NCBI GenBank assembly: GCA_902798585.1
Contig: CADBXF010000005.1
Span: 1 to 64,000, forward strand
Length of the DNA stretch: 64,000 nt
Source of the DNA: an uncultured Lachnospiraceae bacterium
GTDB taxonomy: Bacteria > Bacillota > Clostridia > Lachnospirales > Lachnospiraceae
Reading direction: 5' to 3'
Notes under the pieces: model-generated
What the model was told of the DNA's origin: nothing
Seen by the model: the letters and a program-made list of their open reading frames with translations, nothing else
The model's database searches: none
Part shown: positions 1-8,104 of the stretch, piece by piece
How positions within the stretch are numbered: position 1 is the stretch's first letter
How the letters are laid out: every line of letters begins with the position of its first letter
Made by a program: the position numbers and the translations under genes

Positions 1-588
1 GTTAACAACGGTACCGTCATATGTGACGCCGTCTCTGTTAAACAGGATGGGTTTGATTCCGAGTGATGCCGCGACTTGAAGATTATTAACACTGTTGTCG
101 ATAAAAACGCAATCTTCCGCCCGACATCCCAGACGAGACAGCGTGAGTTCAAAAATCTCGGAATCGGGCTTTTTAAGTCCGACATCACCGCTTACAATCT
201 TTTCGTAAAAATACTTGTTAATACCATGGATATCCGTAAGATATTCGCTCCATTCGGAAACGTCGTTGGAAAGCAGCACAAGCTTATACTCACTGCCGAT
301 TTTCTCAGCAAAAGTTTTGAATCCCACATCCAAGGTAAGATAGTTACTAAGATAATCCTTCATGGCGGCAAAAGGATCATCGTATCCGAGATACTCCAGA
401 AACTCATTTGATGAAAGTACGCCTATCTGTGCTTTACTGAATATCTTTTCCTCGCGAAAAGCTTTTGTAATTCTTTCATATTCAGACTCGGCAAAGTGTT
501 CATATGTATATGGGATAAAGTATCCCTTACTTTCCTCTATTATCACCCCGTACAGATCAATTAAAATATACTGCGAACCATTCTTCAT
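1..588 (-). CDS. HAD-superfamily hydrolase, 3' end cut by window edge
   Basis: An open frame runs from ATG at 588 to the window edge (196 codons seen, no stop), preceded by a GGGGGATGGG Shine-Dalgarno stretch. HAD landmarks are visible in order: DLYGV at residues 11-15 (motif I), LLSND (motif II), a lysine in GLKKPDSE (motif III) and VFIDNSVNNL (motif IV). The usual second aspartate of motif I is a tyrosine, which is seen in some HAD groups. The family hydrolyses phosphate esters of small metabolites in the cytoplasm; the substrate cannot be read from sequence. Base composition is more AT-rich than the later part of the window. Confidence 0.85.
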   Translation of the reverse strand, partial: MKNGSQYILIDLYGVIIEESKGYFIPYTYEHFAESEYERITKAFREEKIFSKAQIGVLSSNEFLEYLGYDDPFAAMKDYLSNYLTLDVGFKTFAEKIGSEYKLVLLSNDVSEWSEYLTDIHGINKYFYEKIVSGDVGLKKPDSEIFELTLSRLGCRAEDCVFIDNSVNNLQVAASLGIKPILFNRDGVTYDGTVVN

Positions 589-619
589 TCTCACCCATCC
601 CCCTATCGAATTTTATCTC

Positions 620-647
620 TTTATAAATCATCGTGACATATAAACAA
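620..647 (-). promoter_or_regulatory. Candidate sigma-A promoter for the HAD gene
   Basis: On the minus strand TTGTTT (642-647) and TATAAA (620-625) are 16 bp apart, about 30 bases upstream of the HAD start codon. The match to consensus is moderate. Confidence 0.4.
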
Positions 648-688
648 TACTTTTATCATCGACTTTTTTGTTTGTTGAGGAAACCGGT

Positions 689-1483
689 CTATTCGTTTAT
701 ATCCCTATAATACTCATCCAGCATTTCCTTAGGTATAGGCACACTGCATCCTTCCAGCTCTTTATAAATTAAATCCGTCAATTTCATTAGGCATGTCCAT
801 AATGTCTCTTGGCTGTCATCTGTAATATACGTACTCTTTATGGCTTCCTTTTCATGATCGGGCAGCTTATCAATTTCACGGTTCACAGCGCTCTCGAGTC
901 TGTATCGGTCTCCTAAAAGATCAATATATATTTTTCTGACAAATTCAAGTTCACCTACTGTACGAAAATAGTTGTTTCGCTTAATAGCCACTGCAGCATG
1001 CATCAAGTGTAAACATGCATAATTACAGGCGGTTTCCAGATCTTTTTGCTGCTTACTCCCATATATTTGATCATCCATAGTGGTTCTTGATTGAACCATT
1101 TTATCTTCTACGATACCCGAATTATCAAAAAGAACCTTAAATGCCGGTTTTAAAGCGGCTGCATGCTCATAGCATCCATACCCTATATCTATCTCCAAAA
1201 GATTATCCAGAACATAAGCCTGAAGATGCCTCTCTGCAGATTGCGTAAAGAATAAAACACTGTATTCCTCAGAAATCATTTTACGCATATAATCCATCAC
1301 TTCAGCCATGGATTCATTGGAATCATATGCTATTACAAAATCCAAATCAGACTTTTCATCATGGAAACCTTCAGCTCCGGATCCTACCTGAACCAAAGAA
1401 ACTATCTTAGGACAATCTTTGGATGTTGAAAGTATATAATCCAATGTACTCTTTCTGTCTTCTACATTAAAAACTTTTACCAT
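689..1483 (-). CDS. Nucleotidyltransferase-fold protein (aminoglycoside adenylyltransferase-like)
   Basis: 264 aa, with AAAGGAG eight bases before the ATG. The N-terminal third carries the Pol-beta nucleotidyltransferase signature: GSGAEG followed by SDLDF, giving the paired metal-binding aspartates near residues 47-49, and a later acidic residue in LEIDIGYG. The C-terminal half is helical, as in streptomycin and lincosamide nucleotidyltransferases. Such enzymes transfer AMP to a small molecule, often an aminoglycoside. A resistance role is plausible but the substrate is unknown. It sits in an AT-rich accessory stretch beside a GNAT and an APH-like kinase, both also families used for drug modification. 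Confidence 0.7.
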   Translation of the reverse strand: MVKVFNVEDRKSTLDYILSTSKDCPKIVSLVQVGSGAEGFHDEKSDLDFVIAYDSNESMAEVMDYMRKMISEEYSVLFFTQSAERHLQAYVLDNLLEIDIGYGCYEHAAALKPAFKVLFDNSGIVEDKMVQSRTTMDDQIYGSKQQKDLETACNYACLHLMHAAVAIKRNNYFRTVGELEFVRKIYIDLLGDRYRLESAVNREIDKLPDHEKEAIKSTYITDDSQETLWTCLMKLTDLIYKELEGCSVPIPKEMLDEYYRDINE

Positions 1484-1537
1484 TTACAACTCCTTTTGTT
1501 CCCGGGGAATCATCCCATCTGTTTTATGATGCATTTA

Positions 1538-1954
1538 TTAAATGTATTTTATCAGAAAATACTTGGTTAGATTCTCATCTTTGTTCTTACGCACATATTC
1601 CACTTCGTAACCGAGTTTTTTATAAAACTCAAGAGCCTGGAATCCGTAAGTCGTAAGATTAATCTGTTCTCTGTTATCGTCTTTGAAAGCCTCTTCCACT
1701 GCCCTGACAAGCATGGAGCCGACACCGGATTTCCGATATTCTTCCATGACAATCAGATCTCCGATATGAACCTCTTTGTAATAAGCGTGTCCCTGAATTA
1801 CACCCGCGATCTTTCCCTCGTCTTTTGCCACAAAGCAGTATTCGACATATGCAGTATCTATGCCTTTTTTCAAGGCATATTTCGTGAACTCTTCACCTAC
1901 AAGTTCACCGATTGCTCCGTCCTCGTCTTCGGTTCGTTCAATTATGATGGACAT
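1538..1954 (-). CDS. GNAT family N-acetyltransferase
   Basis: 138 aa, single GNAT domain. The acetyl-CoA pyrophosphate-binding motif is clear as EYRKSGVGSML (the R/Q-x-x-G-x-G/A pattern), preceded by the beta-4 strand HIGDLIVM and followed by FYKKLGYE near the C-terminus. AAGGGGG lies seven bases before the ATG. The family acetylates amines on small molecules or proteins using acetyl-CoA; the acceptor is unknown. It reads in the same direction as its neighbours. Confidence 0.85.
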   Translation of the reverse strand: MSIIIERTEDEDGAIGELVGEEFTKYALKKGIDTAYVEYCFVAKDEGKIAGVIQGHAYYKEVHIGDLIVMEEYRKSGVGSMLVRAVEEAFKDDNREQINLTTYGFQALEFYKKLGYEVEYVRKNKDENLTKYFLIKYI

Positions 1955-2022
1955 TTTAGTATCCCCCTTACTCTCGCAATAACGGATGGCTTCCTCATAG
2001 GAAACCGTACTTCAGCAACGCC

Positions 2023-2397
2023 TTAACAAACGCGCTCCCACTTTATTGATTGGGGCAGCTCTTTACACTGAAAGAAATCCATCAGCCCGGCCAACGCCTC
2101 GTCCTTTTTGATAATCTGATAGTTCCAGACTTCATATTGTCCGGCGGAAAATGCCACGATGCCGTCATCTCGTTTCTCATCTCCGACAGACACATAGCTT
2201 TCACCGTCATTATTGAAATACGTCAGCATAGCCATGTCATTTTCCAGCAATACGGCAATGCAGGGAGTCTCTTCCCGCGTGCCGTTCTCCGAAACCCAAA
2301 TCTCAGCGGATGCTGACGCCATCCTTAATGAAAGCTCTTTCTCGAAAGTTTCTCTTGTATCACAGCAGATGTTTTCGTGCCCGATTGAAATTACCAT
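2023..2397 (-). CDS. Possible Imm1-family immunity protein
   Basis: 124 aa, cytoplasmic, with no signal or membrane segment. The layout of a central strand pair (MLTYFNNDGESY, then SVGDEKRDDG), a loop ending in a hydrophobic turn, and a C-terminal helix closing with a phenylalanine and SIKW resembles Imm1-type immunity proteins, which neutralise deaminase or nuclease toxins of contact-dependent systems. The match is by eye and may be wrong. No toxin gene lies beside it, so if correct it is an orphan immunity gene. AAGGGTG precedes the ATG. Confidence 0.4.
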   Translation of the reverse strand: MVISIGHENICCDTRETFEKELSLRMASASAEIWVSENGTREETPCIAVLLENDMAMLTYFNNDGESYVSVGDEKRDDGIVAFSAGQYEVWNYQIIKKDEALAGLMDFFQCKELPQSIKWERVC

Positions 2398-2554
2398 TTT
2401 GCACCCTTCTTATATTTCTGAATGCGTTTCATTTAACATCATTATCACAGCGGAGTGTTTTCTTCGCGTATTTCTGAAGATACTCTTCGGCTTCCGTACC
2501 CAAAGACTATCTCCTATCACTGTTGCACTTTTCTTTTCCGCAATATCAGGCATA

Positions 2555-3517
2555 TCAACTTTGCACATGCAACAGATAAAAATCATCCGCATATATACGC
2601 TCTCCCTGCACATACGGCTTCAGGTTTTCCTCATGCCACCGTTGCATTCTGGGCGCAAACCACTCTTGTTTACTCCACTGCACAAAATGAATACCGAGGC
2701 AATCCAACAACGTCATTATAAAGCAGGCATCCAACACATCGTAGCGGATTGTTCCGCCGGCATTCCGATACCCTTCTGCCATTTGTTGTCTGCGTACCAA
2801 TGATCCGCCGATATTCCCAAACAGAACCGCAAGATCGTACATCGGATGTCCCATTCCGAAAAATGAAAAATCAATAGGCACCAGTCCTTCCGGTGTTTGC
2901 AAAATGTTCGACGCAGATAAATCACCGTGGATCATCTGAAATTCATCCCGAGCATTTTCCAAAACTGCCCCGACGCAATCACAGCTGCGTTGCATGATTG
3001 CAGAATACTCAGCGCTTAGCCCATGGTTTTCCAACGCTTGAATTCGTCTTTTCGTACAATCACAATGATGCTTATCGTAAAACTTTACCGGTGATGTGTG
3101 AAATCCCTTTGCTTTCTGATGCAAATGTGCAAGCATCTCGCCGATCTGATAACAAACCGCATCATTCAATTCAAGTTTGTCCAACGATTCGCCTTCGAGC
3201 CATTTCGAAGTCGTGACATACGTCCCATCCTGTAACTTTGTAATGCGTTCACCGTAGCAATTCTCAATTGCTTCACGGATCTGCATACCCTGTTTCTTTA
3301 AGTACGCTTGAAACGCAATTTCCGCCTTATATATCTCGATACGATCAACACCTTCATAGAAAAAATCCGTGGAGAACCCTTCTACCGGCTCATGAATCTG
3401 CAACAAATACTCGTTTCCAACACGATAAGTCAGATTCTCATTGTGTCTCAGCAATTCTATTTCCGACGCGGTGATATTGTAAAAGGCCAGCGCTTCCTGT
3501 ATGTAGTTGTGTTCCAT
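2555..3517 (-). CDS. Aminoglycoside phosphotransferase (APH)-family kinase
   Basis: 320 aa, APH/choline-kinase-like fold. The catalytic loop HGDLSASN is at residues 197-204 and the metal-binding aspartate is in IDFSF at about 216; an N-terminal nucleotide-binding lobe (residues 20-110) precedes them. GGGGGAA lies four bases before the ATG. The family phosphorylates hydroxyls on aminoglycosides, homoserine, choline, fructosamine and others, so the substrate is open. The adjacent nucleotidyltransferase and GNAT genes make a drug- or metabolite-modifying cluster plausible. Confidence 0.8.
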   Translation of the reverse strand: MEHNYIQEALAFYNITASEIELLRHNENLTYRVGNEYLLQIHEPVEGFSTDFFYEGVDRIEIYKAEIAFQAYLKKQGMQIREAIENCYGERITKLQDGTYVTTSKWLEGESLDKLELNDAVCYQIGEMLAHLHQKAKGFHTSPVKFYDKHHCDCTKRRIQALENHGLSAEYSAIMQRSCDCVGAVLENARDEFQMIHGDLSASNILQTPEGLVPIDFSFFGMGHPMYDLAVLFGNIGGSLVRRQQMAEGYRNAGGTIRYDVLDACFIMTLLDCLGIHFVQWSKQEWFAPRMQRWHEENLKPYVQGERIYADDFYLLHVQS

Positions 3518-3622
3518 TTTTCCCCCTGCAGCATATCATATTCCGGTTTTCCCATATCCACCGATAATTGTTTTAACGCTATATTCATAGTCGTCTTTCC
3601 TTTTGTTTTTGTGCTCCAACAT

Positions 3623-4147
3623 CTAGCGATGCGGTAATACTCCTTCGGCAATGAGCAATTCAACAACTCTAGCCTCCCGTTCAAACATCATCGTGTTATA
3701 CGGACTCTTTCCGACACTTCGGTTTTTTACAATGACAGCAGCCGGATCGACATACTCCAGCTCGTAGGATTCTTTTTCCTCGTATTCATCCAATTGCTGA
3801 GAAACCGGAGTTCCGTCAGTATCGCAAAGATAATAATAGTTATCCTGGACAAAACATTCTGTTTTATCACCATCGCTTCTTTGAATCCGATGGACATATC
3901 CGTACTCCCGGACGGATTCCGGCAGAACGACCAATCCGGCCTCTTCTCGCGTTTCACGAATCATCGCATCAATCGGATTTTCCGTGCCCTCAATGCCGCC
4001 TCCGGGGAACTTATAATAATCATATTCTTTACTGTGAATCATCGCAAGTTTCCCATCACGAATGATAATGCTTCTGGCCGAATTACGCACAAAAGTGTGT
4101 GTACAATCGTCATAGTCTTTTAAGTCCATATCAAATAACAGTCTCAT
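3623..4147 (-). CDS. NUDIX hydrolase
   Basis: 174 aa from the ATG at 4147, chosen over one 18 bases upstream because GGGGGAAG ends two bases before it. A full NUDIX box is visible: G50-x5-E56-x7-R64-E65-x2-E68-E69-x-G71. The family cleaves nucleoside diphosphates linked to another group, with Mg2+ held by the box glutamates. The substrate is unknown. It lies about 100 bases upstream (in the direction of transcription) of the APH-like kinase gene. Confidence 0.9.
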   Translation of the reverse strand: MRLLFDMDLKDYDDCTHTFVRNSARSIIIRDGKLAMIHSKEYDYYKFPGGGIEGTENPIDAMIRETREEAGLVVLPESVREYGYVHRIQRSDGDKTECFVQDNYYYLCDTDGTPVSQQLDEYEEKESYELEYVDPAAVIVKNRSVGKSPYNTMMFEREARVVELLIAEGVLPHR

Positions 4148-4297
4148 GCTTCCCCCATACCTCAATCTGCTTTGTTAATCTGAAATATAATCGTTGTTGC
4201 ACTTAACTTTTCTTTTGTGGTCTATCGCTCTTCCTATTTTCATTTGGCGCCTCTGACTCGTCAAGGTTTTCCTTCGTGACCGGGCCCCGAATGAATA

Positions 4298-4780
4298 CTA
4301 TCGGTATGTCGCATTTTTCTGTTTCTCCTCACCGAGAATTTCCTCAAGCACATCGACCGCGGCTGCTACCATTTTGGGACACAACTCCGTAAAGAGATGA
4401 TGGTCTCTGGCGTACTGAATGCCCTGTTCGGTTCTGACATCGCACCCAAGCAGCTCATTGCAGATATAGGATCCGCATTTTTCGGAAAAGCGTTCCATCA
4501 TGGCTTCATTGACTCTGTTGGCCTGCATGCGGCTCTCTAAATCTTCTTTGTTCGACTGCCCGTACAGCAGTCCCAACACCATCAGAGCTCCCGTACAGGC
4601 GCCGCAGACTTCCCCTTTTCTCATTCCCGAGCCGAAGCATGCCCCGAGCTTCAAGGCCTGTTCCTCCGTTATCCCGCACTCTTCGGAAAATGCGGCAAGC
4701 ACAGCCTGCGAGCAATGGAAATGCTCAGAAAACAACTGCAGCGCCTTTTCTTTGTGACAACTCTTTATCCCGCTTGCCAT
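4298..4780 (-). CDS. C_GCAxxG_C_C family (putative redox-active) protein
   Basis: 160 aa. The signature is visible: an early cysteine in HCSQAVL, GACFGSGM, then VCGACTGA, and later cysteines in CGSYICNELLGCD. ATG at 4780 is preferred to a GTG at 4789 because AAAGGTG lies six bases before it and overlaps the GTG. Family members are small cysteine-rich proteins annotated as possible redox or electron-transfer proteins, without a proven activity. The gene directly upstream encodes a flavodoxin-fold oxidoreductase with only about 26 bases between them, suggesting a shared redox operon. Confidence 0.8.
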   Translation of the reverse strand: MASGIKSCHKEKALQLFSEHFHCSQAVLAAFSEECGITEEQALKLGACFGSGMRKGEVCGACTGALMVLGLLYGQSNKEDLESRMQANRVNEAMMERFSEKCGSYICNELLGCDVRTEQGIQYARDHHLFTELCPKMVAAAVDVLEEILGEEKQKNATYR

Positions 4781-4806
4781 GATATTCACCTTTCTCTCTG
4801 TTATGT

Positions 4807-5394
4807 TTAGAGAAACAATGTCTTCCCCTTCTCGTACGCCTTTTGGAGATTCGCATCCCAGTTCTTCTCCCTGAGCTCATTCTCTCGGGAAGTGTTGTCA
4901 AAAACGACAAACTCCGTTTGCTTCACACGCCCGAAAAGCCTGTCACCGAACATGACTCTTTTCATACTGTCCAGAAGACCGAACTGCCTAAGGCGCTCAA
5001 CCGGATTCCCTGCAGAGCACAGAATTATTGCTTTATCAAGCAGCTTCATGGTCTTTTCCCCATAGGCAAATCCATAGGACCAGACCCTGTCAAACCAGCC
5101 CACCAGCTTAGCCGGCGCCTCCGTCCAAAACACCGGATAAATAAAGGCTATCGCATCCGAGGAATTAATCTTCTCCTGCTCCGCCCGTACATCCTCTGCC
5201 ACTTCCGGCGTATCTCTGTAATTCGCGTCTCTGAGGTATTCTTCCTCAGATATATCTGTCGTGAATCCCATTTTGTACAGGTCTGACAGAATATACTCAT
5301 TTCCGGAATCGGTCACGCCCCTAAGAAAGGCGTCGCACATATTCTTCGTAAAAGAATTCTCTGACGGATGGCAGTAAACGACGAACACCTTCAT
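4807..5394 (-). CDS. Flavodoxin-fold NAD(P)H oxidoreductase
   Basis: 195 aa, one Flavodoxin_2 domain. The N-terminal FMN/FAD-binding loop VVYCHPSENSFT (residues 5-16) and the signature YPVFWTEAPAKLVGWFDRV followed by SYGFAYG match NQO1/KefF/MdaB-like quinone reductases. The enzyme probably carries out two-electron reduction of quinones or similar compounds in the cytoplasm. Its Shine-Dalgarno is weak (GAGG) and its 5' end abuts a truncated NUDIX gene. It precedes the C_GCAxxG_C_C gene. Confidence 0.85.
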   Translation of the reverse strand: MKVFVVYCHPSENSFTKNMCDAFLRGVTDSGNEYILSDLYKMGFTTDISEEEYLRDANYRDTPEVAEDVRAEQEKINSSDAIAFIYPVFWTEAPAKLVGWFDRVWSYGFAYGEKTMKLLDKAIILCSAGNPVERLRQFGLLDSMKRVMFGDRLFGRVKQTEFVVFDNTSRENELREKNWDANLQKAYEKGKTLFL

Positions 5395-5405
5395 AGCCTA
5401 AAACC

Positions 5406-5603
5406 TCATTTCTTTATTCGTCTTTGTGTCTCTCCGAGTTCTACCGCGCCGCCCGGGAATCCCCACAAATTGGTATCCCCGCGCCTCTGCAGAAGCACCT
5501 CGCCTTTGTCATTAAAGACGCATCCTCCGGCAAATGTGAGTATAATCTTGTCATGTCCCACTTTGCTTCGAATCCCTTGAATATAGTTCTTGTTCTGCCC
5601 CAT
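5406..5603 (-). pseudogene. Truncated NUDIX hydrolase
   Basis: 65 codons from an ATG with a good GAGGGGAG Shine-Dalgarno. The N-terminal NUDIX strands are intact (ILTFAGGCVFNDKGEVLLQRR, then LWGFPGGAVELGE), but the frame runs into an unrelated tail (TQRRIKK) and stops exactly where the rest of the NUDIX box should begin. The catalytic REXXEEXGX part and about 80 further residues are absent. The downstream flavodoxin gene starts 12 bases later, so a deletion has removed the remainder. Confidence 0.8.
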
Positions 5604-5639
5604 TCTGTCGCTCCCCTCAGCAAGTTTTTCTTTTTGGTT

Positions 5640-6237
5640 TTACTTTTTCAGCTCCCAGTACAAATACAACGGTATTTTTTGCAGCCATGCTATTCCCACA
5701 GAAATCTTTGCCTGTTCATCGGTAGCTCCGGGCTCATTTAAATCAACAATTGTCAACCCCGCGCCCACAAAGGTTTTAACATAATCTTCGAGAGTACGAT
5801 GTCGCCGTATAACCGGAATTGTCCCCTGATAAAGAGGTGCTTCCCACTCCCTGGGCTCAAAATAATTCTTAACAACAACCTCACGGTCTATCCCCAAGCC
5901 TTGCCTTCCTATACCGGTATCATGATTTCCATCAAAACAGGGATGCAGAACACTCGCAAAAAGACGTCCGCCCGGCTTTAAAACCCTCACTACTTCCCGA
6001 ATAGTCCCCTCAAAATCCTCACAATCCATAAGCATCATATCCGCCCTCGCCACACCCAAGATCAAGTACTTTTTTACCTTTTACATCACCTAAAAATTTA
6101 AGCATATTAGGCATGATGAAGAAGTTCCGTGCTTCACCTGTCTGAGCAAGTTCAAACCACTCATCTCCCATGGCATTCCAAGCTATAGTGGAACTATCTT
6201 GTTTCATTTCTTTCAATGTAATATTCTCCTTAACCAT
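5640..6237 (-). pseudogene. SAM-dependent methyltransferase with internal out-of-frame deletion
   Basis: Two frames together make the two ends of one class I methyltransferase. The first (6237 to about 6030) ends with motif I, VLDLGCGEGGY. The second (from about 6040 to 5640) resumes at MLMDCEDFEG and continues through VLKPGGRLFASVLHPCF to a normal C-terminus. In related proteins roughly 50-65 residues (motifs II and III) lie between them. Both frames share the same bases around 6020-6040, so the missing part was removed by a deletion that also shifted the frame. The product would not bind SAM correctly. Confidence 0.85.
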
Positions 6238-6410
6238 CCACTTGATATTTCACACAACTTTTGTTTTTGTGTAGCAAGCCATTTGTGAGATTATACCACA
6301 CGGAGGGGCTGCTTGTCACTCGTAAACCCATAACGAGGACGACTGTTTTCGCGCGTCGCCCACATAAATCTTAATCTTCTTGTTCCCGTACCTATTCTTA
6401 TCCTCCGAAC

Positions 6411-6459
6411 AAAAAACGGGAAGCCGCATATCAAAAGCAGGGGCTTCCCGTGGTTTTTT
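6411..6459 (-). terminator. Rho-independent terminator after guaA
   Basis: A 10-bp perfect stem (6416-6425 with 6442-6451, ACGGGAAGCC and its complement) follows the guaA stop. On the minus strand it is followed by six T residues; on the plus strand also by a T-rich run, so it may act in both directions. Confidence 0.85.
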
Positions 6460-6460
6460 A

Positions 6461-8029
6461 TTATTCAAACTCAATCGTTCCCGGCGGCTTGCTCGTGAGG
6501 TCGAAAAATACGCGGTTGACTCCGCGAACCTCCTTGATGATTCGGTTCATAACCACATCGAGCACCTCGTACGGGATGTGCGCCGAATCAGCCGTCATAA
6601 AGTCGGTGGTTCGCACTGCGCGAAGCGCAACAGCATAGTCGTAGGTGCGCTCATCGCCCATGACACCGACGGAACGGACATTCGTGAGCGCCGCATAGTA
6701 CTGGTCGGGCTTCCAGGGCGCCGCCGTGCCGTTCTCCGCAGCGTAGGCGGCCAGCGCCTGATCGACTTCCTCACGGAAAATGTAGTCCGCGTCCTGCACG
6801 ATGCGAATCTTGTCCTCGGTCACATCGCCGATGATGCGGATGCCGAGGCCCGGGCCCGGGAACGGCTGGCGCATGACAAGCTTCTCCGGAATTCCGAGTT
6901 CAAGACCCGCCTTGCGAACCTCGTCCTTGAAGAGATTGCGAAGCGGCTCGATAATCTCCTTGAAATTTACATAGCTCGGCAATCCGCCGACATTGTGATG
7001 CGATTTAATCACCGCGGACTCGCCGCCGAGGCCGGATTCCACGACATCCGGATAAATCGTACCCTGTGCGAGGAACTCAACCGCACCGATTTTGCGGGCT
7101 TCCTCCTCGAACACGCGGATAAATTCCTCTCCGATAATCTTGCGCTTCCGCTCCGGCTCGGTCTCGCCGGCCAGTTTGACATAGAAGCGATGCTGCGCGT
7201 TGACGCGCACGAAATTGAGATCGAAAATGCCGTTCTTGCCGAACACCGCCTCAACCTCGTCGCCCTCATTCTTGCGAAGAAGACCGTGATCAACGAACAC
7301 GCAGGTGAGCTGCTTTCCGATGGCGCGTGCAAGAAGTCCCGCCGCCACCGACGAGTCCACGCCGCCCGACAGTCCGAGCAGCACTCTGCCGTTACCGACT
7401 TTTTCGCGGATTTCGCGGATGGTTCTCTCGACGAAGGCATCCATTTTCCAGGAGCCGTCGCAGCCGCAAATCGTGCGCACGAAATTGCGAATCATCACAG
7501 TTCCCTCCGGCGTGTGAAGCACTTCGGGGTGGAACTGGATTCCGTAAAGATTCTTCCCGCGGTTCTCGCAGGCCGCCACGGGGCAGTCCTTCGAGTGCGC
7601 GATGGAGACAAAGCCGGGCGCCATTTTGCTTATGTAATCAAAATGGCTCATCCAGCACACGGTCGTCTGCGGAACCTCTGCAAAAAGAGGCGACGCCGTA
7701 TCGGTTTCAATCTCTGTACGACCGTATTCCTGCACCGATGCGCGCTCCACCCTGCCGCCGAGCACCTGCTGCATCAGCTGCGCGCCGTAGCAAAGCCCTA
7801 ACACCGGAATGCCGAGTTCAAAGAGCTCCTTCCGATAGGTCGGCGCACCCGGCTCATAGCAGCTGTTCGGTCCGCCGGTCAGGATGATGCCCTTTAAATC
7901 CATCGCCTTAATCTTCTCAAGATCGGTTCGGTAGGATGCAATTTCACAGTAAACATTGCACTCGCGCACGCGTCTGGCGACAAGCTGATTGTACTGTCCT
8001 CCGAAGTCCAAAACCAGGATTTTGTCCAT
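6461..8029 (-). CDS. guaA: GMP synthase (glutamine-hydrolysing)
   Basis: 522 aa, usual length. It converts XMP to GMP with ATP and glutamine. The class I amidotransferase domain (residues 1-195) shows catalytic Cys80 in GLCYGAQ and the His166/Glu168 pair in FHPEV. The ATP pyrophosphatase domain has the PP-loop SGGVDS at 220-225, and the C-terminal dimerisation domain ends PPGTIEFE as in other GuaA proteins. The ATG at 8029 is chosen because AAGGA lies nine bases upstream; an in-frame ATG at 8056 has no such site. It is the last gene of the purine cluster and ends at a strong terminator. Confidence 0.97.
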   Translation of the reverse strand: MDKILVLDFGGQYNQLVARRVRECNVYCEIASYRTDLEKIKAMDLKGIILTGGPNSCYEPGAPTYRKELFELGIPVLGLCYGAQLMQQVLGGRVERASVQEYGRTEIETDTASPLFAEVPQTTVCWMSHFDYISKMAPGFVSIAHSKDCPVAACENRGKNLYGIQFHPEVLHTPEGTVMIRNFVRTICGCDGSWKMDAFVERTIREIREKVGNGRVLLGLSGGVDSSVAAGLLARAIGKQLTCVFVDHGLLRKNEGDEVEAVFGKNGIFDLNFVRVNAQHRFYVKLAGETEPERKRKIIGEEFIRVFEEEARKIGAVEFLAQGTIYPDVVESGLGGESAVIKSHHNVGGLPSYVNFKEIIEPLRNLFKDEVRKAGLELGIPEKLVMRQPFPGPGLGIRIIGDVTEDKIRIVQDADYIFREEVDQALAAYAAENGTAAPWKPDQYYAALTNVRSVGVMGDERTYDYAVALRAVRTTDFMTADSAHIPYEVLDVVMNRIIKEVRGVNRVFFDLTSKPPGTIEFE

Positions 8030-8058
8030 AGGTATGTATCCTTTCACTGTAATCATAT

Positions 8059-8090
8059 GTGAACCGACATTTGCTCACACTGCGGTTCAC
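8059..8090 (-). other. Hairpin in the purB-guaA spacer
   Basis: An 8-bp inverted repeat (GTGAACCG at 8059-8066 with CGGTTCAC at 8083-8090) sits between purB and guaA, ahead of the guaA ribosome binding site. No T run follows on the minus strand, so it is not a standard terminator. It could tune guaA translation or stabilise the mRNA. Confidence 0.45.
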
Positions 8091-8104
8091 CACAGTTACT
8101 CTTT

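Noticed and set aside
8059-8090. Terminator between purB and guaA
   Set aside because: The stem is good but no T run follows on the minus strand, so it is listed only as a hairpin.
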